Source of the DNA: Pogonophryne albipinna
Lineage: Eukaryota > Chordata > Actinopteri > Perciformes > Artedidraconidae
DNA length: 64,000 nucleotides
Assembly (NCBI GenBank): GCA_028583405.1
Contig: CM053251.1
Span: 1,485,594 to 1,549,593 of the forward strand
Reading direction: 5' to 3'
In this document: positions 49,472 through 63,726 of the stretch, in pieces
Numbering within the stretch: the stretch's first letter is position 1
Layout of the letters: the number at the start of each line of letters is the position of its first letter
Notes under the pieces: model-generated
What the model was told of the DNA's origin: nothing
Databases searched by the model: none
What the model saw: the letters and a program-made list of their open reading frames with translations, nothing else
Program-made: the position numbers and the translations under genes

Positions 49472-50245
49472 ACTCACGTCTTTACAGCTACAATTGCCCC
49501 AAAACTCTTGCTCATTGCCCCAGTGACTACAAACCTTCACTCGCTGCATGATGAAAAGGTTAAAGACTGTATAAAACACAGCACCCAGCGGAGTATGGTC
49601 ATGCTTCTAACTGAACATTATGCAATCTGCCAACAATTCACAACATGATCAAATGCAAACGGGAACAATGTGTGAGCATTTTCCCCTCCGAGTCCCGCAA
49701 TCCAGTTACCACCTTTACACTGCGAGAGGCAATTTCCTGTGCGGCTCAGCTGATGAGGTTTCCGAGTAAAAACGGGGCCAGTAATTGAATCTCTGTGCTC
49801 TTGTTAAAAGTGCAGCTGTCGAAGGCAAAGCTCGGTGGAAGCGGAGTGTGAATTCTTGTGTCATGGTGCAAGCGGGGAACTCTGGCCACATATGCCAGCC
49901 ATCAGCAGCGGCCTGTACAGAGTGTTAGAACAGAGTCTGCAGAGAAAGCCCTGTGGAGCCATCTCAAGCACATGTGTGAACAAATGCAAGCATGCTATGA
50001 CATAAATGTATTGTGTGCAAAGTTTCACACATTATATGTACCCATTTGTTCCTTGACCAATTGTGGGAAGCAACTATATACATTTCGTGCTAAGCTTTGA
50101 GTAAAAAGTACAATATTCCCTTTCCCATATTTGTTTGCCATCTCATGCTGAGTGTAAAATTAAGGATGAAGGTTGTAAAATGTGATGCATTGTTCTCTAG
50201 TAAACTATCCACTGCATTGAAACTAACTAGATCACCTTACCTGGA
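49472..50245. other. No recognised gene; possible conserved block
   Basis: 49660-49860 is complex ('gtttccgagtaaaaacgggg', 'ggccagtaattgaatctctg') and non-repetitive. Nothing is supported as coding. Confidence 0.3.
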
Positions 50246-50251
50246 GGCGTG

Positions 50252-50306
50252 TGGCGCAGTGGGTTAGTGCGCTCATCTTCAAATCAGAGGATAGCAAGTT
50301 CAAGTC
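50252..50306 (+). promoter_or_regulatory. Pol III internal promoter (A and B boxes) of the SINE
   Basis: The A box fits TRGYNNANNNG exactly, and the B box fits GWTCRANNC. The 35-base separation between the boxes is normal for a tRNA-like promoter. Confidence 0.7.
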
Positions 50307-50417
50307 CCACTGCAGTCAGCATGTCGTTGTGTCCCTGAGACACTTTACTCCAAATTGCTCCTGTGGGGATTGTCCACAGTATTGCGTATGTAAGTCGCTT
50401 TGGATAAAAGCGTCTAA

Positions 50418-51060
50418 AGGTCCTTACACACCGAGCCGATAGATGGCTGAGCGTCGTGTTGCCCGACTCAGATTGGTGTGTACTGCACCGTCGTGTCTTT
50501 TCGGCCGTGCCGACATCTTCCGCCGCCGATTTGACATGTTGAATTGGGAGAAAGAAATCACTCTGATTGGCTGTTCAGCTAGCGAGTCAGTGCATGAGAA
50601 GCGAAACGGAAGTGAGGGACCCAAACAAACTATTAAGAAGACACATCTGAGATTTCGTTTAACTCCAGCTCTCGACACAGGTTCGGGAAAGCCCCATGAG
50701 CTTCTCGCTGTAGAGGGAAAATGGAACGCACACGCTATCTGTTGTTTGTTTATATCACGCAGTCTGTTCTTCTTCTCTCGGTTATCACGCAGTCCGTCTT
50801 CCGGTTGCCTCTTTTGAATGACGAATACACACTACCGCCGCCTGCTGGTAAGGAGAGTTATTGCCACTCACGCATGAGCAGTTCGTACGTGCTACTTGGC
50901 CGTCGGCTGAAGTCTTTGCGGTGTGTTCCAGTGCGACTGTTGGCCAAGACGCAGGAGACGCGAGGCGACGTTCCGCCGGGACGTGTTCTTTGGTGTTCTT
51001 TGGTGTCAGTTTGGGGTCAGTTTGGTGTCAGTTTGGGGTCAGTTTGGTGTGTAAGAGGCT
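50418..51060. mobile_element. PIF/Harbinger-like MITE, 643 bp, TAA TSD
   Basis: It starts AGGTCCTTACACACC and ends GGTGTGTAAGAGGCT, imperfect inverted ends. The 3-bp TSD TAA is at 50415-50417 and 51061-51063. Removing it restores a continuous SINE tail, which confirms the borders. A 3-bp T-A-A target is typical of PIF/Harbinger. Near the right end a 'gtcagtttgg(t/g)' unit is repeated four times (51005-51055). No transposase is encoded, and the open frames here are not recognised. Confidence 0.7.
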
Positions 51061-51083
51061 TAACAAGTAACATGTAATGTAAT

Positions 51084-52930
51084 GTTAGCTGCCAAGAGGC
51101 TGAAATGCAAAATGAATGCTGAAGTGCCTCAAACTTGCAGTCTCTCTTACAGCCAACAGGGGGCGACTTTACTGGTTGCAAAACAAGTTAGAATCTGTCA
51201 ATGTCTATGAAAAAAACTCTCCCTTGAATTTATACTCTCAATCCCTAGCTTCAAGTCTTCTTTAGTAAAGCAAAAAGTAAAAAAAATATAATAATATGGT
51301 CCAAGGTTTTTTTTAGCATGTAGGTCATCAATGATGGCTGAGCATCCTGTGCATGCGCATCCCAGGCACTGTTACTTTTCTCTAACGGTAGTGCAACCTA
51401 GAGGCCATTTTGTCACTTGGAGGGCACTTCTTCACGTTTTTCTTCATGTATGCACGAGGTTAACATTTTAAGGATTCACCATAGATATTGCAATTCATCC
51501 TAGGTGACTGTTTTGCCAAATTTCCTCCAACAGTTGTTGAGACATTTAGTCAAAACCACTAATGTCAATATCATGTGAGCAACCCATTAGGGTTCTTCTT
51601 CCGGCGACCATGAATATCTGTAAAAAGTAATTGAATTCCAAAAAGTAAGTGTTGTTTTCTTACTCTTTGGTTTAAAATAGTTGTATTACCAATCCTTCCC
51701 AAGGTGACGCGCCTGAGATGCAGTGGTACCCTGAGATGAATGAAAAATGATGCATTATGATTTTACAGCTTCCAGACTTTAGCTAACTCGGACCGGACTT
51801 GGATTCTTCCAATCCCTGATTGCTGTTAAGCTACAAAACCCAATGGGCCAGTCTGTGAAAATGACATCAGCCAATCTCAGTGCCGCTACAGTAAAGATCT
51901 GTCAAATCTCCAACTCTCCAGGTACTGTGTAAAGGCACATGTGCAGGTCAACTCATAAATCACACCCCCAAAGAGCGTGAAATGTCCAAAAAGTAAGAAA
52001 AAAGGAGAGCTGCAGACAAGTGAGACATGCACAGTAGGGCCATGAGAGCACGTTGAGGTTGGGGAGTTTATTGGGGTTTTTTAGCAGCAGAATTCAAATG
52101 CTTCATATTTGCCAGCTAAAGATAAATTCATATTGACATTGCCAGTATGGGTCGAACATAATGCTTGAGTAAATAGATTTTTCATTTTCCTGGATTTGTC
52201 TGCTTAGAGCTTATTTTTTCCAATAGAGGGTTTTTTGGTCACATCAGCTCGTTCTCAGACCTTTCTATTCACACAGCTAACCGTGTCATGGTGTTTTATA
52301 TTCCTATTTACTTTCGATCTGAAAGGGATTTTAAGTCAGAGATAAGATTTAGCAACCTTACATTTCACCTGTACTACTGGACTTTACATAATGGATGGCA
52401 GTAATTCATCAACCCTCACCAGAAATGTAAAAGACAAACAAATTCTGAATAAATGCAATAACAAACTGGGCACCTGTGTTACAACGCTTACTTATTAGAA
52501 GAAAACAATTAAAACAATGAAAAACATCCACACAACTGAGGTCTCCCTACAGTTTTTAGAGTCAACTGTCCACTGCTTTTTTGGTGTGAAACTACACTGT
52601 TTCAGTTACATGAGATCAGCAACTTGTTATTTTGTTTTAATCCAAATTGTCAAACTAAATTATGGCGGATTTGTTTTCAGAACTTCTAACTTAATTAGAT
52701 GTAAGAAAAGCCTGAACCTTGAGAGTAAACTGTCAAAACATTTCTTAAATTATCTAACTAATATGTTAATATGATGTGTTTTTATGAATAAGGTTTTTTT
52801 GGACATACCTCCATTAACAATTGAGAATTGTTCACATTATACATTTCTTAAAAGCAACATGTATAGCCATTAAGAAAAAACATTGGACAGAGTCAACCAT
52901 TTCCATTCTAACATATGATTTAAATAATTA

Positions 52931-52932
<2 letters not shown>
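51084..52932. other. No recognised gene
   Basis: Ordinary AT-rich sequence without terminal or tandem repeats that I can define. Confidence 0.35.
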
Positions 52933-52982
<50 letters not shown>

Positions 52983-53130
52983 GTTTATTTATATAGCCCA
53001 ATATCACAAATGTTACATTTCTCTCAGTGGTCTTCACAGTGTGTACAGAATATCAGTATGACAATACGACACCCTCTGTCCTCAGACCCTCACATCGTAC
53101 AAGGAAACACTTCTGGAGAAAACCCACAGT
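52933..53130 (-). repeat. LINE 3' tail with long (ATCA)n tract
   Basis: About 12 ATCA units at 52935-52982, then the same 'tttatttatatagcccaata' body as 18583-18775 ending 'gagaaaacccacagtt'. This copy has a single 'accctctgtcctcag' unit, where the copies at 18690 and 47811 have three. Confidence 0.8.
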
Positions 53131-54196
53131 TGTATTAAATAAAAATCTGAAAGCATCTTGAGTCTTAGTTTTAAAAAGGAGAACCGTAAAGCATGTGTTA
53201 TTTGATTTAAAAATAAATGTTTGAAGGCACTTTAACTTAGAGCTATTATACAAATGACTACACTGAGGCATTCAGGAATGGCCCTCAAATGGAGCATGGG
53301 AATAACCACAGGGGGTCAAAGGTCAGCGAATGAGTTGAACAGGAAACACCCAATACGGTGAACATCATTACCCTGTTCTGGTCAATTATGAAGTTGTTGT
53401 AGATTCAGGACGACAAGCTCTCAAGTAGAAGAAACTCCGGCAAAAAATAAGTTCTCTTCAGCTCTATCGCAAATAAACGGATGCTCCTTTCGTACAACTT
53501 AAATTACCGCTTGGGATGTCTTGCATTCGGTACGGTCATATTCAAGTTGTAGAATACATTTGACCTATCCCGTTTATGTGCACACATTTATGGATGATTT
53601 AGAACCAATAAGTGATTTCTGATTATCCATAAAGGTTGTAAGCAGCTAAGATTTCTGTTGGTCTTGTGGTTTAAGATGAGGCCAGGAAACAATCAACACA
53701 ATTCAATAATCACTGCGGCTGTTTAAACTAAAGCGGGGAGGCCCTCTTCTGTTTATTTTCCTTGTATCGCGTTGCATTTACTTTTTAATTTCATGGCCAA
53801 GTGGACCTCCCTGACATCCTGCCTCCCCCCTCTCTATCCCCACACACTCCACTCCCATTCCTCCTTCACCCTCACCCCTTTTGTGTCCCCCTGTGGCTCT
53901 GAACCCCCTCCTCACCACCATTAGAAAACACTCCAGAGCCCCTAAAGAGAATCTCTCATGAATACACACTAAGAATGAAAACATCTACTTAACAAACAAT
54001 ACATTTACGTAGGTACACAAACAAATTACTTCTACAAAACAAGAAGCTGATCACTAAAATGCCAAACTAAAATACTCAACTCAAAAACTAGCTGTGACAG
54101 AAACCAAAGGGGTGACGGTGAATACATAAACATCTTATAAAAGGTATATGGTTTTGTCTTTTCTCAGCTCATTGTTTTTGGTTTATGTCCTAAAAC
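53131..54196. other. No recognised gene
   Basis: C-rich patch 53820-53900. No supported feature. Confidence 0.35.
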
Positions 54197-54493
54197 TTAA
54201 AGAGACCCTATTATGCTTTTGGGGCTTTCCCTTTCCTTTAATGTAGATTATCTCCCACACACTCAATATGCAACGCTTATGCTTCTATTGGCTATCGCTC
54301 CAACACATTGTACGTGATAGGCTAAGGGGCGGGACATCTCTAAGCGATTGACCAGTCACAACAAAGCCGGCCAGCTAACCAGTCAGAGCAGACTGGGCTC
54401 TGGTTTCAGACAGAGGGTGAACAGAGGTGCTACAGCACAGGCAGTATGAGAACAATAAAGAGCTTTTTGAACATTAAAGCATGGAGACATGTA

Positions 54494-56473
54494 GAGACAC
54501 TACATACTGATATACACCTGAACATCAGCAGGAGAGGACTCTTTAAAGCAGAGACACTACATACTGATATACACCTGAACATCAGCAGGAGAGGACTCTT
54601 TAAAGTAGAGACACTACATACTGATATACACCTGAACATCAGCAGGAGAGGACTCTTTAAAGTAGAGACACTACATACTGATATACACCTGAACATCAGC
54701 AGGAGAGGACTCTTTAAAGTAGAGACACTACATACTGATATACACCTGAACATCAGCAGGAGAGGACTCTTTAAAGTAGAGACACTACATACTGATATAC
54801 ACCTGAACATCAGCAGGAGAGGACTCTTTAAAGTAGAGACACTACATACTGATATACACCTGAACAGCAGCAGGAGAGGACTCTTTAAAGTAGAGACACT
54901 ACATACTGATATACACCTGAACATCAGCAGGAGAGGACTCTTTAAAGTAGAGACACTACATACTGATATACACCTGAACATCAGCAGGAGAGGACTCTTT
55001 AAAGTAGAGACACTACATACTGATATACACCTGAACATCAGCAGGAGAGGACTCTTTAAAGTAGAGACACTACATACTGATATACACCTGAACATCAGCA
55101 GGAGAGGACTCTTTAAAGTAGAGACACTACATACTGATATACACCTGAACATCAGCAGGAGAGGACTCTTTAAAGTAGAGACACTACATACTGATATACA
55201 CCTGAACATCAGCAGGAGAGGACTCTTTAAAGTAGAGACACTACATACTGATATACACCTGAACATCAGCAGGAGAGGACTCTTTAAAGTAGAGACACTA
55301 CATACTGATATACACCTGAACATCAGCAGGAGAGGACTCTTTAAAGTAGAGACACTACATACTGATATACACCTGAACATCAGCAGGAGAGGACTCTTTA
55401 AAGTAGAGACACTACATACTGATATACACCTGAACATCAGCAGGAGAGGACTCTTTAAAGTAGAGACACTACATACTGATATACACCTGAACATCAGCAG
55501 GAGAGGACTCTTTAAAGTAGAGACACTACATACTGATATACACCTGAACATCAGCAGGAGAGGACTCTTTAAAGCAGAGACACTACATACTGATATACAC
55601 CTGAACATCAGCAGGAGAGGACTCTTTAAAGTAGAGACACTACATACTGATATACACCTGAACATCAGCAGGAGAGGACTCTTTAAAGTAGAGACAGTAC
55701 ATACTGATATAAACCTGAACATCAGCAGGAGAGGACTCTTTAAAGTAGAGACACTACATACTGATATACACCTGAACATCAGCAGGAGAGGACTCTTTAA
55801 AGTAGAGACACTACATACTGATATAAACCTGAACATCAGCAGGAGAGGACTCTTTAAAGTAGAGACACTACATACTGATATACACCTGAACATCAGCAGG
55901 AGAGGACTCTTTAAAGTAGAGACACTACATACTGATATACACCTGAACATCAACAGGAGAGGACTCTTTAAAGTAGAGACACTACATACTGATATACACC
56001 TGAACATCAGCAGGAGAGGACTCTTTAAAGTAGAGACACTACATACTGATATACACCTGAACATCAACAGGAGAGGACTCTTTAAAGTAGAGACACTACA
56101 TACTGATATACACCTGAACATCAGCAGGAGAGGACTCTTTAAAGTAGAGACACTACATACTGATATACACCTGAACATCAGCAGGAGAGGACTCTTTAAA
56201 GTAGAGACACTACATACTGATATACACCTGAACATCAGCAGGAGAGGACTCTTTAAAGTAGAGACACTACATACTGATATACACCTGAACATCAGCAGGA
56301 GAGGACTCTTTAAAGTAGAGACACTACATACTGATATACACCTGAACATCAGCAGGAGAGGACTCTTTAAAATAGAGACACTACATACTGATATACACCT
56401 GAACATCAGCAGGAGAGGACTCTTTAAAGTAGAGACACTACATACTGATATACACCTGAACATCAGCAGGATA
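54494..56473 (+). repeat. 57-bp minisatellite, about 35 units
   Basis: The same unit as at 5779. Units here are almost all exactly 57 bp, so the length is a multiple of three and one frame on each strand stays open throughout: a plus frame repeating LHTDIHLNISRRGLFKVET (54446-56596) and a minus frame repeating MFRCISVCSVSTLKSPLLL (54430-56463). Rare variants: 'gcagagac' (three units), 'gaacagcagc' near 54864, 'ataaacctg' (two units) and 'atcaacagg' (two units). Confidence 0.97.
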
Positions 56474-56973
56474 TGTCATAGTCTGCTCCATCATTCACCA
56501 GTAGTTTTCCATTCACCTGTCTCACCTGTTTTCCACACCCACTCGTTAGCTCACTCTCTTTCTCTTCTGCACCCATTAGTTTCTGCCAGTATTTAAACCC
56601 GCACCTTACACACACTCTTTGCCAGATTGTACTTTGCCTGATGCTTGTCTTTCCCGCTTTGTATACTAGATTGCCTACCCGGTTCCGACCCTGCCTGTCC
56701 TCGATCTGCCTGCTCTGCCTGTTCCCTGATCCTGCCTGTCCCTCGACTATCCTGTCTGACCTGTTATCCGACCCTGCCTGTATCTACGCTGACCGCCTCG
56801 CTTACTCCCTAACTCTCTGCCTGTCCCTGACTCACCTTCTGCCCACTGTCCTCCGGTGCGTTAAACTGCTCGGTTGGTATTCCTCAGATCCAGTGGAATC
56901 TCCAATAACGTTTATTACCAATTCTCCTTGGTTTCTCGAGTACTGCATTTGGGTTCTCCTTAAGATTGTGACA
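56474..56973 (+). mobile_element. 500-bp solo-LTR-like insertion in the minisatellite
   Basis: It starts TGTCATAGTC and ends GATTGTGACA. It is flanked by GGATA (56469-56473) and GGAGA (56974-56978), a 5-bp TSD with one mismatch; the array unit itself has GGAGA. A 'ccagtatttaaacc' TATA-like motif is near 56588, and C/T-rich 'cctgcctgt' repeats follow. TG...CA ends, a 5-bp TSD and no internal genes fit a solo LTR. Confidence 0.65.
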
Positions 56974-57064
56974 GGAGAGGACTCTTTAAAGTAGAGACAC
57001 TACATACTGATATACACCTGAACATCAGCAGGAGAGGACTCTTTAAAGTAGAGACACTACATAA

Positions 57065-58695
<1,631 letters not shown>

Positions 58696-59716
58696 CAGAG
58701 GTGGGAAGTAGTGGAAAATACTATACTGTACATGTTTCTGGTATCAGTACTTTACTCCACTACTTAATTTTCTGACAACGTTATACTTTTACTTCTTACA
58801 TGTTGAACCCAAATACCTGTACTTTCTACTTCTTACATGTTGAACCCAAATACCTGTACTTTCTACTTCTTACATGTTGAACCCAAATACCTGTACTTTC
58901 TACTTCTTACATGTTGAACACAAATACCTGTACTTTCTACTTCTTACATGTTGAACACAAATACCTGTACTTTCTACTTCTTACATGTTGAACCCAAATA
59001 CCTGTACTTTCTACTTCTTACATGTTGAACCCAAATACCTGTACTTTCTACTTCTTACATGTTGAACACAAATACCTGTACTTTCTACTTCTCACATGTT
59101 GAACACAAATACCTGTACTTTCTACTTTTTACATGTTGAACCCAAATACCTGTACTTTCTACTTCTTACATGTTGAACCCAAATACCTGTACTTTCTACT
59201 TCTTACATGTTGAACTCAAATACCTGTACTTTCTACTTCTTACATGTTGAACCCAAATACCTGTACTTTCTACTTCTTACATGTTGAACACAAATACCTG
59301 AACTTTCTACTTCTCTCATTTTCCAAACAGCTGGTTCCTTTAGTCTGAATGTGTGTTTGGAGGCGTGATCATTATTCTTTAGAGTCATTGCGTGCCTATA
59401 GATTTGAACACGATCCGTGTATCCATCATTTCCTGGTCTTCTCTAAAGAAGAGGGACCAATGGAAACGTTGTCATGTTGCCGTTGTTCAGCATGGAAACA
59501 TTCATTAGCTAACAATGACATTATTGTTCTATTAATATAAAAGGAGGTCAGGTACTCTTTAAAACAGCTGCGATGGGTACTTTTTACTTCAGTACATTTC
59601 AATTTATACTTTTACTTGAGTAAAGAAGTTTGGCCTGTACTTCTACTTTTACCAGAGTATTTATAAACACGAGAATGTGTACTACTTGAGTAAAGGATGT
59701 GTTTACTTTTGCCAAA
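58696..59716 (+). mobile_element. hAT-like element B4 with internal 37-bp minisatellite, right end truncated
   Basis: It starts CAGAGGTGGGAAGTAGTGGA at 58696. Family blocks are the same as in B2 and B3. It ends 'acttttgcca' without the CTCTG terminus, and no 8-bp TSD is visible, so the right end is lost or altered. The small frame at 59349-59540 is part of the element. Confidence 0.75.
58788..59313 (+). repeat. 37-bp minisatellite in B4, about 14 units
   Basis: Same unit as in B1-B3, with 'gaacccaaat' and 'gaacacaaat' variants in runs. Confidence 0.95.
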
Positions 59717-60593
59717 AGACAGATTCCCTCAAATCAGATTTTGCTGCGCTAAATATCCTACATCAAGTTAGAGAAGAAAGAACAAGAAAAAAAGATTAGA
59801 GAAATCTGAAAAAAACATTTAGCATCTCGAGTGTCACCTGAACTGTGACAGCTATCACTCAACTCAGCCTCTCCACAGGAAGCACCCCACAGCAACGCAG
59901 CAGTAGATGTTTGTACCATCACAAACACATTCGGTTTCCATAACAGCAGCGTTTATCTCTGTCAGGGAGGACACTGAGAGCAACTGAGGCTCCCAGGTTG
60001 GACCTTGTTTGTGTTATGCACTGCAGACATGTGCAGGAAGTTCTGATTGTGCTGTTTTATGCTTAAGACATCATCATCAAATGAGGTTTGGCAGACTCGG
60101 ACCACCAAAGACGAAGTCAAGTTTTTCCAGAGTTTTTGCTTTTGTTCAGACGTTAAGACTAATCTAGTTTTTTAAGCAACATTTAAAAACAGTAGGACCT
60201 CATCATTTTAAAGTCAGCATGTGTGTGTTACTGTAAGCAAGCTACCTTTTAAACCCAAATGTTTTATTTATAATGTTTCTACTTTCTAGATACTAATAGT
60301 TGAAAGGAAAATTAGGGAGTTTTTAACTGCCCAAAACTGGTCATGGAACGGTTCCCTAAAAAGAGCTTCACTAATACAGTGTGTACCAATTGAGGTTTGT
60401 TACTTGAATGTATGTCAAGCAGCTCAAATGAACATGCATTCATGGAATTTTTTTATGACCTAGACAGATTTTATAACAACAAAATTAATATTTTCTTGTG
60501 TCCAGGAATTATCCGACCGTTAGTCACTGTGCATTCAAAAAGTCAGGTGACTCATAAGAGTGTTACAGCAAAGTCTGTGTTGCATGTCAAGTT
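59717..60593. other. No recognised gene
   Basis: Nothing supported. Confidence 0.35.
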
Positions 60594-62826
60594 TTAAAGG
60601 TCCCCTATTATACTGTTTTTCATCAATATATTATAGGTCTCAGATATATACAGAGCCTGTCTCTGATTGGCTGAAACACCAAACAGATCGTTGCAGCATT
60701 ACCCATAATCCCCTCTGTTTCAGCCCTGTTTCCAAAGTGCTGATTCTCTGTCTGTTACTTCAGATGAAAATAAGGAGCCCCTCCCCACGCCCCTCTGAGA
60801 GACATTTGGTTACAAAGAACTCAATGGTGCTCTAGGAGGAGATTCAGGTGATAAGGGGGGGTGGCGGGTTACCTTGGTTGCTGATTGGCTAATGGTTACA
60901 CAAGACAAAACATCGTTATGACATCATAAAGTGGCCAAAATCTGATCAGCTCATTTTCAGACAGGTTTTTATAGAAATGGATCAGGACAAAAAGAGAGAG
61001 AATCTTTGTTCCTGAAACTTTCAGAGTCTCTTTCCACAGAGGGGACACATGTTGATGTAGAAGAGACATGAAGAAGAGGGGACACATGGTGATGTAGAAG
61101 AGACATGAAGAAGAGGGGACACATGTTGATGTAGAAGAGACATGAAGAAGAGGGGACACATGTTGATGTAGAAGAGACATGGAGAAGAGGGGACACATGG
61201 TGATGTAGAAGAGACATTAAGAAGAGGGGACACATGTTGATGTAGAAGAGACATGAAGAAGAGGGGACACTTGTTGATGTAGAAGAGACATGGAGAAGAG
61301 GGGACACATGTTGATGCAGAAGAGACATGAAGAAGAGGGGACACTTGTTGATGTAGAAGAGACATGGAGAAGAGGGGACACATGTTGATGTAGAAGAGAC
61401 ATGGAGAAGAGCGGACACATGTTGATGTAGAAGAGACATTAAGAAGAGGGGACCCATGTTGATGTAGAAGAAACATTAAGAAGAGGGGACACATGTTGAT
61501 GTAGAAGAGACATGAAGAAGAGGGGACACATGGTGATGTAGAAGAGACATGAAGAAGAGGGGACACATGTTGATGTAGAAGAGACATGAAGAAGAGGGGA
61601 CACATGGTGATGTAGAAGAGACATGAAGAAGAGGGGACACATGTTGATGTAGAAGAGACATGGAGAAGAGGGGACACATGGTGATGTAGAAGAGACATTA
61701 AGAAGAGGGGACACATGTTGATGTAGAAGAGACATGAAGAAGAGGGGACACTTGTTGATGTAGAAGAGACATGGAGAAGAGGGGACACATGTTGATGCAG
61801 AAGAGACATGAAGAAGAGGGGACACATGTTGATGTAGAAGAGACATGGAGAAGAGGGGACACATGTTGATGTAGAAGAGACATGGAGAAGAGCGGACACA
61901 TGTTGATGTAGAAGAGACATTAAGAAGAGGGGACCCATGTTGATGTAGAAGAAACATTAAGAAGAGGGGACACATGTTGATGTAGAAGAGACATGAAGAA
62001 GAGGGGACACATGTTGATGTAGAAGAGACATGAAGAAGAGGGGACACATGTTGATGTAGAAGAGACATGGAGAAGAGGGGACACATGTTGATGTAGAAGA
62101 GACATGAAGAAGAGGGGACACATTTTGATGTAGAAGAGACATGAAGAAGAGGGGACACATGTTGATGTAGAAGAGACATGGAGAAGAGGGGACACATGTT
62201 GATGTAGAAGAGACATGAAGAAGAGGGGACACATGTTGATGTAGAAGAGACATGAAGAAGAGGGGACACATGTTGATATAGAAGAGACATGAAGAAGAGG
62301 GGACACATGTTGATGTAGAAGAGACATGAAGAAGAGGGGACACATGTTGATGTAGAAGAGACATGAAGAAGAGGGGACACATGGTGATGTAGAAGAGAGA
62401 TGAAGAAGAGGGGACACATGTTGATGTAGAAGAGACATGAAGAAGAGGGGACACATGGTGATGTAGAAGAGACATGGAGAAGAGGGGACACATGTTGATG
62501 TAGAAGAGAGATGAAGAAGAGGGGACACATGGTGATGTAGAAGAGAGATGAAGAAGAGGGGACACATGGTGATGTAGAAGAGACATGGAGAAGAGGGGAC
62601 ACATGTTGATGTAGAAGAGAGATGAAGAAGAGGGGACACATGGTGATGTAGAAGAGACATGGAGAAGAGGGGACACATGTTGATGTAGAAGAGACATGGA
62701 GAAGAGGGGACACATGTTGATGTAGAAGAGACATGAAGAAGAGGGGACACTTGTTGATGTAGAAGAGACATGGAGAAGAGGGGACACATGTTGATGAAGA
62801 AGAGACATTAAGAAGAGGGGACACAA
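60594..62826. mobile_element. TTAA-ended element C2 with 37-bp minisatellite
   Basis: The left end is TTAAAGGTCCCCTATTATACT at 60594. The uninterrupted 5' body matches C1. It ends in the array, where the last unit runs into 'acacaacccccagaacc'. The right terminus is missing or diverged. No transposase. Confidence 0.7.
61039..62824 (-). repeat. 37-bp minisatellite in C2, about 48 units
   Basis: Same unit as in C1. A 13-unit (481-bp) block is duplicated: the rare 'gacccatgttgatg' plus 'gaaacattaag' pair occurs at 61449 and 61930, with matching neighbours ('agcggacac', 'gttgatgcag'). Other local variants, such as 'agagagatgaag', cluster at 62390-62620. Open minus-strand frames of up to 466 codons are artefacts. 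Confidence 0.95.
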
Positions 62827-63726
62827 CCCCCAGAACCAAAAGAGCAATTATACCAATATACTAGTTATGAATACTAGTCAGCCAATTCAAACGTACTTTT
62901 ATCCGTTGGTTCCCCTTTAAGCAACTGGATGCAGGGAACAGTCCATGTTTTATCATTCCTCCACAGCTGCTTTTGAACAGGGAATATAACTGTTAAACAT
63001 TGGGTGGAAACCTCAATGAATTGGACCGCAGCTGTTTTTGGCAGTTCAGGTGTGAACATGTATGTTACTGTGTGGAGCTGAGGCAAAGTGTTCCTGAAAA
63101 TAAGTCGACATTTTATTCCGAGAAAAACCTGGACAAATAAAAGGTTAAATGAAACTAATTATAAACAGTGGAATTGTAAAGGTCGTCATGGGTTTGACAT
63201 TCAGATTACAGTTACACAGCTCTCCATTTCACACCACATTCACACATGGTATGACTCCGGGGATGTACAGCAACGTGTGTGTTTGAAAGAATAAAAATAG
63301 CTGGGACCGTTTTAGCCGTGACTACTAGGTACGTTTTTTATTTTTACTACATTTATTAAAATAATCTTCTGGGTCTGTGTTGAACCACGGAAAACATAAA
63401 TATCCATCCCTCAAGCGGCTGCTCTAATAACCAATGAGGAAAAATGTTGACCACAGACTAATGTATTGTAAAGCCAACGTCAATCACCACGTGTTTAAAC
63501 CACATGCAGTCAGTCAGTAGTGACAATATTAATAGAAAACTGAAACTGTGAAAATATACACTTTTTTCTAAACCAAGATGTATTATTTTTGAATATAAGC
63601 TCAATTAAGTGCAAATAATTGGCCTTGAGTTGTATTTTATAATCTTGTCATGCATTGGGTACCAGAAATATATATTGAGACATCCTCAAAGTCAACATTA
63701 TTGTCATCTTTCAGTTTGTGTGTACA
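62827..63726. other. No recognised gene
   Basis: Ordinary AT-rich sequence. Confidence 0.35.

Larger units (their letters stand above)
50246..51083 (+). mobile_element. tRNA-derived SINE, split by a Harbinger-like MITE
   Basis: The head carries RNA polymerase III promoter boxes: A box TGGCGCAGTGG at 50252-50262 and B box GTTCAAGTC at 50298-50306. The body has 'ccaaattgctcctgtgggga' and the conserved 3' domain 'aagtcgctttggataaaagc'. The 3' end continues after the insertion as 'caagtaacatgtaatgtaat' at 51064-51083, a (TGTAA)-type tail. Without the insertion the SINE is about 190 bp. Confidence 0.8.
54197..57064 (+). mobile_element. TTAA-ended element A2 with 57-bp minisatellite, split by an LTR-like insertion
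   Basis: The left end is TTAAAGAGACCCTATTATGC at 54197. The flank 54270-54448 matches A1. The array runs 54494-56473 and resumes at 56974-57064, after which element similarity fades ('acaactgaaaatgaacg'). The right TTAA end is not found. No coding function. Confidence 0.65.

Noticed and set aside
50252..50325. Functional tRNA gene
   Set aside because: The A and B boxes are tRNA-like, but the sequence continues into a SINE body with the conserved SINE 3' domain and no proper acceptor stem was found.
54430..56596. Very long proteins (677 and 716 codons) on both strands
   Set aside because: Both are readings of the same 57-bp tandem array. Repetition of one 19-codon unit, openness on both strands and location inside a dispersed element argue against genes.
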